Of a stretch of DNA of 64,000 nucleotides, positions 42,419 through 51,690 are shown one piece after another. The stretch spans positions 1 through 64,000 of the forward strand of contig CBFIGE010000003.1 in NCBI GenBank assembly GCA_965662045.1, in the 5' to 3' direction. Both the position numbers and the translations under genes were made by a program. The first letter of the stretch is position 1, and every line of letters begins with the position of its first letter. The DNA is from UBA3478 sp965662045 (GTDB lineage Bacteria; Bacteroidota; Bacteroidia; Flavobacteriales; Flavobacteriaceae). The notes under the pieces are model-generated. The model had not been told where the DNA came from. It searched no databases and saw only the letters and a list, made by a program, of their open reading frames with translations.

Positions 42419-43108
42419 ATGAGTGATATGCGACTTTTTTTTCTGGGGATTCTTACCGTGGTTACAGTAAATGCGCAAAGGTCAATGACCAATTCTACAG
42501 ATATTGACTCCCTTTATCTAGAAGATCAATTTTATTTGGTTACCCAGATAGGTGTAATCTCTTCTCAGACAGAACCAGTGATTAATCAAAACCTTTCCTA
42601 TGGATTTAGAGCTGGATTCATCAAAGACATTCCTTTGAATTCCAGTAGAACCTTTGGAATTGGATGGGGGATAGGGTTCTTCACCAATGCACTTTACACC
42701 AACTTAGTCGCCACTAAAAATACCGATGACGTCATTGTTTACTCTACGGAGGATTTAGACTTTAAACGTTCTAAAATCGGGTCATTTGGTCTAGAGATGC
42801 CAATCGAGCTAAGGTTTAGAAATTCGACGCCATCTTCTTATCGATTTTGGAGGTTTTATCCTGGAATTTTACTCCGATTCAGTCCTTACTCTTTTTCAAA
42901 GGTCGTCAGAAATTCAAATGACTTGCGATTTCTGAACAATGATTTACGACACTTTATGGTGAGCGGTGGTGTAAGTCTAGGTTTTAACACTTTTAATCTA
43001 AGTTTATACTACGATCTCAATGATATCTTTAAAGAAGGAAAGGTGCTAAACAGCGAACCTCTTATAGGCCGGAGATTAGAGATTGGCCTTGTCTTTTATA
43101 TTTTATAG
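42419..43108 (+). CDS. porT: PorT-like outer-membrane beta-barrel protein
   Basis: This protein of 229 residues has a signal peptide (MRLFFLGILTVVTVNAQ, starting at the second ATG, 42428) and a series of amphipathic strands ending in aromatic residues (final YIL), the pattern of an eight-stranded barrel. The blocks YGFRAGFIKDIPLN and SSYRFWRFYPG, together with its place between exbD and rpoN, fit PorT/SprT. PorT is needed for the type IX secretion system and gliding in this phylum. The call rests on remembered family patterns. Its 3' end overlaps rpoN by 6 bases. The terminator before it implies its own promoter, which I cannot see. Confidence 0.7.
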   Translation: MSDMRLFFLGILTVVTVNAQRSMTNSTDIDSLYLEDQFYLVTQIGVISSQTEPVINQNLSYGFRAGFIKDIPLNSSRTFGIGWGIGFFTNALYTNLVATKNTDDVIVYSTEDLDFKRSKIGSFGLEMPIELRFRNSTPSSYRFWRFYPGILLRFSPYSFSKVVRNSNDLRFLNNDLRHFMVSGGVSLGFNTFNLSLYYDLNDIFKEGKVLNSEPLIGRRLEIGLVFYIL

Positions 43109-44554
43109 TTTTTTTCTCAATCGAGCCACAGGATAACCCAATTGTTCTCGATATTTGGCAATAGTCCTTCGAGCTATAGGATAACCTTTTTCTTTGAGTT
43201 TACTTGCTAGAACTTCATCGGTTAAAGGCTTTTTCTTGCTTTCATTTTCGATCACTTCTCCGAGAATACTCTTGATTTCTTTGGTAGAGATTTCTTCCCC
43301 AGACTCATTGGTCATAGATTCAGAAAAAAAGGTCTTTATAAGCTTGGTTCCATACGGAGTGTCTACATATTTACTATTTGCAACTCTAGAAACGGTAGAT
43401 ACGTCCATGCCAATTTCCTCTGCTATATCTCTTAATATCATGGGTCGCAAATCACTTTCGTCTCCCGATAAAAAGTATTCTTGTTGATAATGCATAATGG
43501 CATTCATGGTCATAAAAAGTGTTTGATAACGCTGTTTAATAGCGTCGATAAACCATTTTGCTGCGTCGAGTTTTTGCTTGATAAAAAGTACAGTATCTCT
43601 TTGTTTTTTATCATTGCTCTTGCTGTCTTTAAAACTTTGAAGCATTTCGCTGTAATTTCGACTGACGTGCAAATCTGGTATGTTGCGATTATTTAATTGA
43701 AGCTGTAAATCACCATCTATTATCCGTATGCTGAAATCAGGAATGATTTGTTCAACCACCTTTGAACTTGAACCAAATGAACTTCCTGGCTTGGGATTTA
43801 GTTTTTCAATTTCTGTAATAACCTCTTTTAATTGGTCTTCACTAATTTTTAATTTTGAAATAATTTTTTGATAGTGTTTTTTGGTAAACTGCTCAAAATG
43901 TTCTTCGATTAGTGTAATAGCATGAGTGATTTCGGCGGTCTGCTCTTTTCTTTTGAGCTGAATCAGTAAGCACTCTTCTAAATTTCGGGCTCCAATGCCA
44001 GCAGGATCAAAGGTTTGTATAAGTTCAAGTACATTTTGAATGTCTTCCTTTTCTGCAAAAAGATTTCTAGTAAAGGCTAGGTCGTCAATGATGTCGTCAA
44101 TTTCTCTCCTTATATATCCAGTTTCGTCAATACTTCCAATCAGGTATTCAGCTATTTCCCAAAATTTATCTTCAAGGGTAAATGTATTTAATTGTTGAAG
44201 CAGTTGTTGATGAAATGATATTCCCGCAGCATATGGAATATGCTTATCTTCTTCAGAGTTTGCATAATTGTTACTGCTCAATCGGTAGTTGGGAATTTCG
44301 TCGTCACTGAGGTAGGAATCGATATCTATGTCAGAGGTATCTATGACTTGATTGTCTTGATCGAATTCGTCAGATGAGCCATATTCATCATGTTCAGCAA
44401 CTTCTTTACCTGTCTCTAGTGCTGGGTTTTCTTCAATTTCTTGTTTGATTCGGTTTTCAAAAGCTAAAGTTGGCAGTTGAATCAATTTCATCAATTGAAT
44501 TTGCTGCGGTGATAGCTTTTGCGATATTTTTAGTTGAAGATTTTGTTTGAGCAT
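43103..44554 (-). CDS. rpoN: RNA polymerase sigma-54 factor
   Basis: This protein of 483 residues has the three regions of sigma-54. Region I is glutamine- and leucine-rich (LKISQKLSPQQIQLMKLIQ), region II is acidic (about 50-90), and region III has a helix-turn-helix near 385 and the RpoN box ARRTIAKYREQLGYP near the end. It directs RNA polymerase to promoters with -24/-12 elements and needs AAA+ activators, none of which are in this window. It starts 3 bases after the asnS stop, an operon order found in many Bacteroidota. Confidence 0.96.
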   Translation of the reverse strand: MLKQNLQLKISQKLSPQQIQLMKLIQLPTLAFENRIKQEIEENPALETGKEVAEHDEYGSSDEFDQDNQVIDTSDIDIDSYLSDDEIPNYRLSSNNYANSEEDKHIPYAAGISFHQQLLQQLNTFTLEDKFWEIAEYLIGSIDETGYIRREIDDIIDDLAFTRNLFAEKEDIQNVLELIQTFDPAGIGARNLEECLLIQLKRKEQTAEITHAITLIEEHFEQFTKKHYQKIISKLKISEDQLKEVITEIEKLNPKPGSSFGSSSKVVEQIIPDFSIRIIDGDLQLQLNNRNIPDLHVSRNYSEMLQSFKDSKSNDKKQRDTVLFIKQKLDAAKWFIDAIKQRYQTLFMTMNAIMHYQQEYFLSGDESDLRPMILRDIAEEIGMDVSTVSRVANSKYVDTPYGTKLIKTFFSESMTNESGEEISTKEIKSILGEVIENESKKKPLTDEVLASKLKEKGYPIARRTIAKYREQLGYPVARLRKKL

Positions 44555-44557
44555 AGA

Positions 44558-45991
44558 TTAGAATGAAGCATTTTGTGGCGTGCGTGGGTAAGGTATTACA
44601 TCACGAATATTACCCATTCCAGTGACAAACAATACCAAGCGTTCGAAACCAAGACCAAATCCGCTGTGAACTGCAGTACCAAATTTTCTCAAATCAAGAT
44701 ACCACCAAAGTTCCTCTTCTTCAATTCCAAGTTTTTTCATTTTATCAACCAATACTTCATAGCGCTCTTCACGTTGAGACCCTCCTACAATTTCACCAAT
44801 TCCAGGGAAGAGGATATCCATAGCTCGAACCGTTTTTTCATCTTCATTAAGTCGCATATAAAATGCTTTAATATCTGCGGGATAATCAAATAAAATCACT
44901 GGACATTTAAAATGTTTTTCTACTAAGTATCTCTCGTGTTCGCTTTGTAAATCGACGCCCCATTCATTAACAGGGAATTTGAATTTTTTCTTTTTGTTGG
45001 GCTTGCTATTTTTTAAGACATCAATGGCTTCAGTATAACTGACACGCTTAAATTCATTTGATACCACAAAATGCAGACGCTCCATAAGTGTCATGTCACT
45101 GCGTTCAACCTGTGGTTTTTGTTTTTCTTCGTCAGCCATGCGCTTGTCAAGAAAGTTCAAATCTTCTTTACAATGTTCGAGAACGTAAGCAATAGTTGAT
45201 TTAATAAAGTCCTCAGCTAAATCCATATTGTCATCGAGATCGTAGAAAGCCATCTCAGGTTCGATCATCCAAAATTCGGCTAGATGTCTTGAAGTGTTCG
45301 AATTTTCTGCTCTAAAAGTAGGCCCAAAGGTGTATACTTTTCCTAGACCCATGGCGTAAGTCTCAGCTTCTAGTTGGCCCGAAACAGTTAGATTTGTTTC
45401 TTTCCCGAAGAAGTCTTCTTTAAAATTTATTTCACCTTCTTCGTTTAGTGGAGGATTCTTTTTATCCAAGGTGCTCACATTAAAGGTTTCTCCTGCTCCT
45501 TCAGCATCACTGGCGGTGACAATTGGCGTGTTCATATAGTAAAACCCTTCCTTTTGAAAATATTGGTGAACTGCAAAAGCCAAAGCAGAACGAACGCGCA
45601 TAATAGCAGCAAAAGTGTTTGTTCTGACTCGTAAATGTGCTTTTTCTCTCAAAAATTCTAGGCTGTGTTTTTTTGGCTGAATGGGATAAGTTTCGGCATC
45701 AGCCTCTCCCAAAATTATTATTTCTTCTACCTGAAGTTCAATAAATTGCCCCTTACCTTGGCTCTCAACTAGGGGACCTTTCACATGAATTGCCGCTCCT
45801 GATGTGATTTTTTTAATCAAAGACTCTTCAAGATTTTCAAAGTCAATTACGCATTGAAGATTTTGTAATGTTGAACCGTCGTTCAAGGCTATGAACCGAT
45901 TGCTTCTAAAGGTTTTTACCCAACCGTTTAGTTCAGTAGTTTCGCCAATATTATGATTCGAAAGGAGTTCTTTTATTGTTTGATGTTTCAT
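44558..45991 (-). CDS. asnS: Asparaginyl-tRNA synthetase
   Basis: This 477-residue class IIb aminoacyl-tRNA synthetase charges asparagine to its tRNA. It has an N-terminal OB-fold anticodon-binding domain (about 1-105, LNGWVKTFRSNRFIALNDGS) and the catalytic core. Motif 2 is in FGPTFRAENSNTSRHLAEFWMIEPE and motif 3 in GFGLGFERLVLFVTG near the end. A TATCTTTG box at 46010-46017 in the 44-base gap before it suggests its own promoter within the cluster. Confidence 0.96.
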   Translation of the reverse strand: MKHQTIKELLSNHNIGETTELNGWVKTFRSNRFIALNDGSTLQNLQCVIDFENLEESLIKKITSGAAIHVKGPLVESQGKGQFIELQVEEIIILGEADAETYPIQPKKHSLEFLREKAHLRVRTNTFAAIMRVRSALAFAVHQYFQKEGFYYMNTPIVTASDAEGAGETFNVSTLDKKNPPLNEEGEINFKEDFFGKETNLTVSGQLEAETYAMGLGKVYTFGPTFRAENSNTSRHLAEFWMIEPEMAFYDLDDNMDLAEDFIKSTIAYVLEHCKEDLNFLDKRMADEEKQKPQVERSDMTLMERLHFVVSNEFKRVSYTEAIDVLKNSKPNKKKKFKFPVNEWGVDLQSEHERYLVEKHFKCPVILFDYPADIKAFYMRLNEDEKTVRAMDILFPGIGEIVGGSQREERYEVLVDKMKKLGIEEEELWWYLDLRKFGTAVHSGFGLGFERLVLFVTGMGNIRDVIPYPRTPQNASF

Positions 45992-46009
45992 CTCACTGGG
46001 TTTTCACCG

Positions 46010-46017
46010 CAAAGATA
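46010..46017 (-). promoter_or_regulatory. Likely -7 element of an asnS promoter
   Basis: TATCTTTG, followed by CGGTG, lies on the minus strand 19 bases before asnS, in the gap after the transporter gene. No clear TTTG partner is seen. Confidence 0.45.
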
Positions 46018-46035
46018 AGTTTTTAAAGGAAAGTT

Positions 46036-48411
46036 TTAAGATTTGCTTTCCTTGGGAAGAATATCGATTTGTGGTTCTTTTAAAACCTTTTTATTAGCAA
46101 TACTTCGCTCTAGTGTGAGCAGTAAAGAGGGTAATAGAATTAGATTGGAAAGCATAGCGAATAACAGGGTCAATGAGACTAATCCACCTAAGGCTTTAGT
46201 TCCTCCATAGCTCGAGATTATAAAGACCGAAAATCCGAAAAATAACACGATCGAGGTATAAAACATGCTCACTCCAGTTTCGGTCAACGCATTGTACACA
46301 GATTTTTTTATGGCCCATTTTGATGCGATTAATTCTTGTCGGTATTTGGCTAAAAAGTGAATGGTATCGTCCACAGAAATACCAAAGGCTATGCTGAAAA
46401 TCAAAATAGTAGAAGGCTTTATAGGAATGCCCAAAAACCCCATAAGTCCACCTGTAATAATTAACGGAAGAAGATTAGGGACTAGCGAAATCAAAATCAT
46501 CTTAGTAGATCGAAATAAGTACGCCATAAACAAAGCGATAAGGAATATAGCTAAACCAAGGGATAGCAATAAGTTTTGAACCAAATACTTTGTTCCTTTC
46601 AAGAATAATAGGGCTTTTCCAGTGAGATAAACATCAAAGCGATTCTTTGGGAATATGTTGTCAATTTGAGTTTGCAATTTGCTTTGAATTTGCTCCATTT
46701 CATCCGTTTTGACGTCTTTCATATAAACGGTGATTCTAGCACTTTGACCTCTAGAGTCAACGTAATTTTGGATGATATTCTCATCTGTACCTTCGTCAAG
46801 AGCATCTAAAATAAAATTGCCTTCTTGATTACTAGGAAGATCATAGTATTTAGGAAGCCCTTTGTAATATGCCTGTTTGAGGTATTTGACTAAGTTGACT
46901 ACAGAGAAAGGAGGAGAAAGGCTTTCTTGAGTCATTAGACTATCCCCTAAACGATTAATTCTTCTGAGATTTACGTTTCTCAATACACCCTTTTCAGATT
47001 TGGTATCTACCACAATTTCTAAGGGCAATATGCCATTGAAGTTATCTTCAAAAAACATGATGTCTTCATAGAATTCGGTTTTTTTTGGAAGATCTTCAAT
47101 TCTACTCCCCGTAATTTTGATTTGAAATATTCCTACGATACTAAAAATTAAGACAACAATAGTGATGATGTAAACCCATTTCTTGTGCTCCTTTACGGTC
47201 ATTTTCATGGCTTTAATCAATTTGTAAATCCAAGGTTGATTGAGATGTTCTAAGTGTTGCTTTTTAGGAACACTCATATAGCTGTATATGATGGGGATAA
47301 TAAGTAAAGAAAGGATAAAAATTCCTATAATATTTGAAGAGGCAACTACTCCAAATTCGACTAAGAGACGGCTGTCTAAAATAATGAATGTAGCGAATCC
47401 CAGGGCTGTAGTCATATTAGTCATCAGTGTAGCATTACCTATTTTTTCAATGACTCTTATCAGTGATAGCGCTTGTATACCATGTTTTTTAATTTCTTGT
47501 TGGTATTTATTGATCAGAAAAATACAATTTGGAATTCCGATGACAATAATCAAGGGAGGAATGAGTGCAGTTAAGACAGTAATTTCATATTGCAGTATAG
47601 CTAATGTTCCAAAAGACCAAATAACACCAATCAAAACAACAAGCATGGATATAAAAGTTGCGCGATAACTTCTGAAGAACAAAAAGAAAATTAATGCGGT
47701 AATAAGTAATGCAGCAATCACAAAAATGATCATTTCTGTTTTGAGCTGTTCCGCATTCATTGTCCTTATGTAAGGCATACCAGAGATTCTTGCGTCAAGA
47801 CCAGATATTTCTTCAAATTCATTCACTATTGGAATAAAGTCATTGACGATAAAGGTGTTTCGTACGGCAGTATCGACTAAATCTGAATCCAGATAAGCCA
47901 CAGTGCGTATAGCATTGGCTTCTTTGTTATAGATGATATTTTCGTAAAATGGAAGGCTGTCGGTCAGTTTGAGTATTACATTTTTTGAGAAACTTTCAGA
48001 ATCTTCGGCAATCTCAAGAGAAGTACTCACAATCTTGTTGTCTTCGTTCCTAAAGAGTAATTGTAAGTTGTCGAGTGAAATAATTTGGGTAATTTCCGGA
48101 GAGGCCTGAAGTTTTTTATTCATTCGATTCCAAGCCTTTAAAACCTGGGATTCGTTGAGTTTATCTAACTCAAGGCCTATAACAATTGCGTTATCTTCTT
48201 GTCCAAATTGGTTTAGAAATTGATTGTATCTAATGATGTCAGGGTGATCGTTAGGAAGAACAGATACCTCTGAATTTGAAAATTGAATTTTTGGAAATTG
48301 CGAGATAAAAAATCCAGTGAGTATAACAATTAAACTCAACCACAATATTCTGTTGCGAAGTATTAATCTAGCGACACTTGCCCAAAAGCCATTGAAAATA
48401 TCTAGCAACAT
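46036..48411 (-). CDS. RND-family transporter (MMPL/hydrophobe exporter type)
   Basis: This 791-residue protein has about 12 membrane helices in two halves. Each half has one helix, a periplasmic loop of roughly 180 residues and five more helices. The second-half block FSIAFGISVDDTIHFLAKYR carries the aspartate pair used in proton coupling in RND proteins, and the first half has IGIPNCIFLINKYQ. This is the single-protein MMPL-like branch (hopanoid/lipid exporters), not AcrB. The cargo is probably a lipid or hydrophobic compound. It follows frr by 20 bases. Confidence 0.88.
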   Translation of the reverse strand: MLLDIFNGFWASVARLILRNRILWLSLIVILTGFFISQFPKIQFSNSEVSVLPNDHPDIIRYNQFLNQFGQEDNAIVIGLELDKLNESQVLKAWNRMNKKLQASPEITQIISLDNLQLLFRNEDNKIVSTSLEIAEDSESFSKNVILKLTDSLPFYENIIYNKEANAIRTVAYLDSDLVDTAVRNTFIVNDFIPIVNEFEEISGLDARISGMPYIRTMNAEQLKTEMIIFVIAALLITALIFFLFFRSYRATFISMLVVLIGVIWSFGTLAILQYEITVLTALIPPLIIVIGIPNCIFLINKYQQEIKKHGIQALSLIRVIEKIGNATLMTNMTTALGFATFIILDSRLLVEFGVVASSNIIGIFILSLLIIPIIYSYMSVPKKQHLEHLNQPWIYKLIKAMKMTVKEHKKWVYIITIVVLIFSIVGIFQIKITGSRIEDLPKKTEFYEDIMFFEDNFNGILPLEIVVDTKSEKGVLRNVNLRRINRLGDSLMTQESLSPPFSVVNLVKYLKQAYYKGLPKYYDLPSNQEGNFILDALDEGTDENIIQNYVDSRGQSARITVYMKDVKTDEMEQIQSKLQTQIDNIFPKNRFDVYLTGKALLFLKGTKYLVQNLLLSLGLAIFLIALFMAYLFRSTKMILISLVPNLLPLIITGGLMGFLGIPIKPSTILIFSIAFGISVDDTIHFLAKYRQELIASKWAIKKSVYNALTETGVSMFYTSIVLFFGFSVFIISSYGGTKALGGLVSLTLLFAMLSNLILLPSLLLTLERSIANKKVLKEPQIDILPKESKS

Positions 48412-48431
48412 TTACCGTGATTCAATTGAAG

Positions 48432-48986
48432 TTATACCTTCATAATTTCACTTTCCTTGGATTGAAAAGCCTGTTCTATTTTTTTAGTATAGCGATCTGT
48501 TAAATCTTGGATATCAGTTTCATTGTTTTTTAAAACATCTTCTGAAATATCCAATTTTTTCAACTCTTTGTTGGCATCTTGTCGTGCCGAGCGAATCCCC
48601 ACCTTAGCATCCTCAGATTCAGACTTGGCTTGTCTCACTAATTGAATACGCCTTTCTTCAGTAAGTGGAGGTACACTAATAATAAGTTGTTCTCCATTAT
48701 TCATAGGATTGAATCCTAAATTTGCATTCTGGATAGCTTTTTCAATCTCATGTAGTAAGTCTTTTTCCCATGCCTGAACCGTAATTGTTCGCGCATCTGG
48801 TGTATTGATATTTGAAACTTGAGATAGAGGTGTTTGACTTCCGTAGTATTCTACCATAACTGAAGAAAGCATTACAGGACTTGCTTTACCTGCTCTAATC
48901 TTTAGAAAGGCCTTATCCAAGTGGTTTATGGCTTTATCCATACTTTCTTTTGCACTGTCTACAATGAATTCTATTTCTTCTTCCAT
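48432..48986 (-). CDS. frr: Ribosome recycling factor
   Basis: This protein of 184 residues has normal length and motifs: the start of the long helix bundle (MDKAINHLDKAFLKIRAGKASPVML), NTPDARTITVQAWEK, NPMNNGEQLIISVPPLTEERR and the C-terminal helix. With EF-G it splits the ribosome after termination. It lies 28 bases after pyrH, the order seen in almost all bacteria. Confidence 0.97.
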   Translation of the reverse strand: MEEEIEFIVDSAKESMDKAINHLDKAFLKIRAGKASPVMLSSVMVEYYGSQTPLSQVSNINTPDARTITVQAWEKDLLHEIEKAIQNANLGFNPMNNGEQLIISVPPLTEERRIQLVRQAKSESEDAKVGIRSARQDANKELKKLDISEDVLKNNETDIQDLTDRYTKKIEQAFQSKESEIMKV

Positions 48987-49014
48987 AAGACTATATCATT
49001 TTAATTGTATTTTC

Positions 49015-49722
49015 TTACACGTTAACTGTAGTTCCAATAGGTTCACCAGAAACAACTTTGAATAGGTTTTTTTTAGTATTCATATCAAAGACTACTATTG
49101 GTAAATTGTTTTCCTGACTCAAAGTAAATGCTGTGGTATCCATAACTTTTAACCCTTTAGAGAGTACGTCTTCAAAAGTAATGTTATTGTATTTTTTGGC
49201 ATGCTGATCTTTTTCGGGATCTGCATTGTAAATTCCATCGACTCTAGTCCCTTTTAAAATGACATCTGCATCAATTTCAATAGCTCTCAATACAGCGGCT
49301 GAATCTGTTGTGAAATAAGGATTTCCCGTTCCGGCTCCAAAAATCACTACTCGACCCTTTTCGAGATGGCGTATAGCTCTTCGACGAATAAATGGCTCAG
49401 CAACTTCATCTATTTTAATCGCTGTTTGAACTCTTGTACTGACACCTTCGATTTCTAATGCACTTTGCAGTGCTAATGCATTGATTACCGTAGCGAGCAT
49501 ACCCATATGGTCACCTTGAACTCGGTCCATGCCTTGTCCTGCGGCTGCCAATCCTCGGAAGATATTACCCCCACCAATGACAATGGCAATTTCGACGTTT
49601 TCTTCTTGAACTTTTTTAATTTCTAGGGCATATTCCTTCAAACGAGAGGAATCTATACCGTAATTCTGTTGCCCCATAAGGGCTTCACCGCTTAATTTTA
49701 GTAGTATTCTCTTGTATTGCAT
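49015..49722 (-). CDS. pyrH: UMP kinase
   Basis: This amino-acid-kinase-family protein of 235 residues phosphorylates UMP to UDP. It opens with KRILLKLSGEALMG, has the glycine-rich IVIGGGNIFRG near 46-56 and the nucleotide region ATGNPYFTTDSAA-like block (GAGTGNPYFTTDSAAVLRA) near 130-145. A TATTTTTG box at 49741-49748 lies 18 bases before the ATG, so it probably has its own promoter after the tsf terminator. Confidence 0.97.
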   Translation of the reverse strand: MQYKRILLKLSGEALMGQQNYGIDSSRLKEYALEIKKVQEENVEIAIVIGGGNIFRGLAAAGQGMDRVQGDHMGMLATVINALALQSALEIEGVSTRVQTAIKIDEVAEPFIRRRAIRHLEKGRVVIFGAGTGNPYFTTDSAAVLRAIEIDADVILKGTRVDGIYNADPEKDQHAKKYNNITFEDVLSKGLKVMDTTAFTLSQENNLPIVVFDMNTKKNLFKVVSGEPIGTTVNV

Positions 49723-49740
49723 GTCGGAAAGCTAACGTGG

Positions 49741-49748
49741 CAAAAATA
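49741..49748 (-). promoter_or_regulatory. Likely -7 element of the pyrH promoter
   Basis: TATTTTTG on the minus strand, followed by CCACG, lies between the tsf terminator and pyrH. The -33 position falls inside the terminator stem, and no TTTG is seen there. Confidence 0.45.
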
Positions 49749-49751
49749 ATG

Positions 49752-49779
49752 AAAAAAGCCATCTGTTAAGATGGCTTTT
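49752..49779 (-). terminator. Terminator after tsf
   Basis: The 11-bp stem AAAAGCCATCT / AGATGGCTTTT with loop GTTA is followed on the minus strand by a run of T. It ends the rplM-rpsI-rpsB-tsf operon, 23 bases after the tsf stop. Confidence 0.9.
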
Positions 49780-49802
49780 GAAACTATTCTCAATCTAAAA
49801 GA

Positions 49803-50627
49803 TTAACCGAGTGCTACTCTTTTAAAATCTACAACGGATAATTCAACGTCTATTGATTTTACGTAATTCGCAACACTTACCTTAGAATCCTTAATATAAT
49901 CTTGGTTGACTAGTGTGTTATCCTTGAAGAAACGTTTGATCTTTCCTTTGGCGATATTGTCTAGCATTGCCTCAGGTTTTCCTTCAGCTCGTAATTGATC
50001 TTTGGCAATTTCGATTTCCTTGTCAATCGTTGATTGATCAACTCCTTCTTCATTAAGTGCGATAGGGTTCATTGCAGCAGCCTGCATAGCAACATTTTTC
50101 GCACATTCTTGTGCACCTTCAACGTTTTTGGATAAACCTACTAAAGTAGCTATTTTGTTTCCTGCGTGTATGTATGAACCCACGAAAGAAGATTCAACAC
50201 GAGCGAAACCACCAATTTCAATTTTTTCACCTATAACCCCTGTTTGCTCAACAAGTTTATCTTGAACACTCATGCCTTCCATAGAGGCACTTAATAATTC
50301 ATCTTTTGAACCGCAAGTGAGAGCTAACTCAGCCATAGCGTTTGCAAGAGCTACAAAAGACTCATTTTTAGCAACAAAGTCTGTTTCGCAGTTAAGAGAA
50401 ATAATTACCCCAGCATTTGCTTCAGAATTCACTTTAGCAATAGCTGCACCTTCAGAAGAGTCGCGGTCAGCTCTTTTAGCGGCTACTTTCTGTCCTTTTT
50501 TACGGAGGATTTCAATTGCTTTGTCAAAGTCTCCTTCAGATTCAACTAAAGCTTTTTTACAATCCATCATTCCGGCTCCAGTTGTTTTTCTTAGCTGATT
50601 TACTTCAGCAGCTGTAATCTTTGCCAT
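49803..50627 (-). CDS. tsf: Elongation factor Ts
   Basis: This protein of 274 residues is the guanine nucleotide exchange factor for EF-Tu. The N-terminal module (VNQLRKTTGAGMMDCKKAL, about 8-26) and the TDFVAKNESF block (near 82) that displaces GDP are present. A coiled-coil and C-terminal core domain follow. The gene is 26 bases after rpsB, the near-universal pairing, and is followed by a terminator. Confidence 0.97.
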   Translation of the reverse strand: MAKITAAEVNQLRKTTGAGMMDCKKALVESEGDFDKAIEILRKKGQKVAAKRADRDSSEGAAIAKVNSEANAGVIISLNCETDFVAKNESFVALANAMAELALTCGSKDELLSASMEGMSVQDKLVEQTGVIGEKIEIGGFARVESSFVGSYIHAGNKIATLVGLSKNVEGAQECAKNVAMQAAAMNPIALNEEGVDQSTIDKEIEIAKDQLRAEGKPEAMLDNIAKGKIKRFFKDNTLVNQDYIKDSKVSVANYVKSIDVELSVVDFKRVALG

Positions 50628-50653
50628 ATTCTGTTTAATTGTTTGTGATTGAA

Positions 50654-51532
50654 TTATTCTTTTGGACTTTCTTCTGCTGCTGATTCCTCAGCTGCAGACT
50701 CTTCTGCAGGAGCCTCGGTACTTTCTTTGACCTGCTCGGCCACTGGTTCAGCTTTAACTTCTTCCACCTCAGCAACTTCAGCTTTTACTTCAACTTTTGG
50801 AGTAACTTCTTCTTGTGCACCCTCTTTTTTGTCTTGTTTTTCAGATTTGCGTTCAGCGAGTCCTTCGGCTATGGCGTTTGTAACCTCAGTTAAAATCACA
50901 TTGATTGATTTACCAGCGTCATCATTCGCTGGAATTACAAAATCAATTGGGTTTGGGTCACAATTGGTATCTACTATTGCAAAGATTGGGATGTTCAGGC
51001 GTAGAGCTTCCTTAACTGCGATGTGTTCTCTCATGGTGTCTACAATAAATAGAGCGCCTGGAAGTCTTGTCATATCAGCAATTGAACCAAGATTCTTTTC
51101 AAGTTTGGTTCTAAGACGATCAACTTGAAGTCTTTCTTTTTTCGAAAGCGTATTAAAGGTACCATCTTTCTTCATTCGATCGATGGCAGACATTTTCTTA
51201 ATGGCTTTTCTAATCGTTACGAAGTTTGTCAACATACCACCTGGCCACCTTTCGGTGATGTAAGGCATGTTTACGTTCGAAACTTTTTCAGCAACGATAT
51301 CTTTTGCTTGTTTTTTTGTCGCTACAAATAAAATCTTTCTTCCTGAAGCAGCGATTTTCTTCAATGCTTCGTTGGCTTCGCCTAATTTTGCAGCTGTTTT
51401 GTAGAGATTAATTACGTGAATTCCGTTTCGCTCCATATAAATGTAAGGAGCCATGTTTGGATTCCACTTTCTTGTAAGGTGTCCAAAGTGTACACCAGCG
51501 TCTAAAAGACCTTTTACGTCAATTTTTGCCAT
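50654..51532 (-). CDS. rpsB: 30S ribosomal protein S2 with acidic tail
   Basis: This protein of 292 residues begins MAKIDVKGLLDAGVHFGHLTRKWNP, the standard S2 start. An upstream ATG 45 bases away would add residues not seen in S2 and lies in the leader. The S2 core ends near residue 230, followed by about 55 residues of mainly Glu, Ala, Val and Lys with repeats such as EESAAEES. S2 binds the 30S body near S1 and is added late. A long structured leader separates it from rpsI. The tail resembles that of S16 at 5437. Confidence 0.96.
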   Translation of the reverse strand: MAKIDVKGLLDAGVHFGHLTRKWNPNMAPYIYMERNGIHVINLYKTAAKLGEANEALKKIAASGRKILFVATKKQAKDIVAEKVSNVNMPYITERWPGGMLTNFVTIRKAIKKMSAIDRMKKDGTFNTLSKKERLQVDRLRTKLEKNLGSIADMTRLPGALFIVDTMREHIAVKEALRLNIPIFAIVDTNCDPNPIDFVIPANDDAGKSINVILTEVTNAIAEGLAERKSEKQDKKEGAQEEVTPKVEVKAEVAEVEEVKAEPVAEQVKESTEAPAEESAAEESAAEESPKE

Positions 51533-51690
51533 TTTTTTTAGTTTACGTTCTTGAATGAGCAACGGTAAAGTGGTCATTTTAAAAAATCGCCTTTATCGTT
51601 TAGATACTAAACTAAACCTGTCTCTGAGAGACTTAGGTTTGTGCGTAAGAGCTTTCAATGAACAAATTAATAATTTGTGTTCCTCTAAAA
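51533..51690 (-). promoter_or_regulatory. Structured leader upstream of rpsB
   Basis: This is the only long gap inside the ribosomal operon. Minus-strand RNA can fold into a perfect AT palindrome of 17 bases (51662-51678, ACAAATTA on each side of one base). It can also form a strong hairpin at 51614-51640 (AAACCT and GTCTCT pairing with AGAGAC and AGGTTT). An alternative stem GTTTAG/CTAAAC (51598-51617) would use the same GGTTTAG strand, so the two exclude each other. This fits feedback control by S2 or EF-Ts, as known for rpsB in other bacteria, but the motif itself is not one I recognise. Confidence 0.5.

Noticed and set aside
51533..51577. Earlier ATG for rpsB adding 15 residues
   Set aside because: S2 proteins start at MAKID-like sequence; the extra residues have no counterpart and fall in the structured leader.
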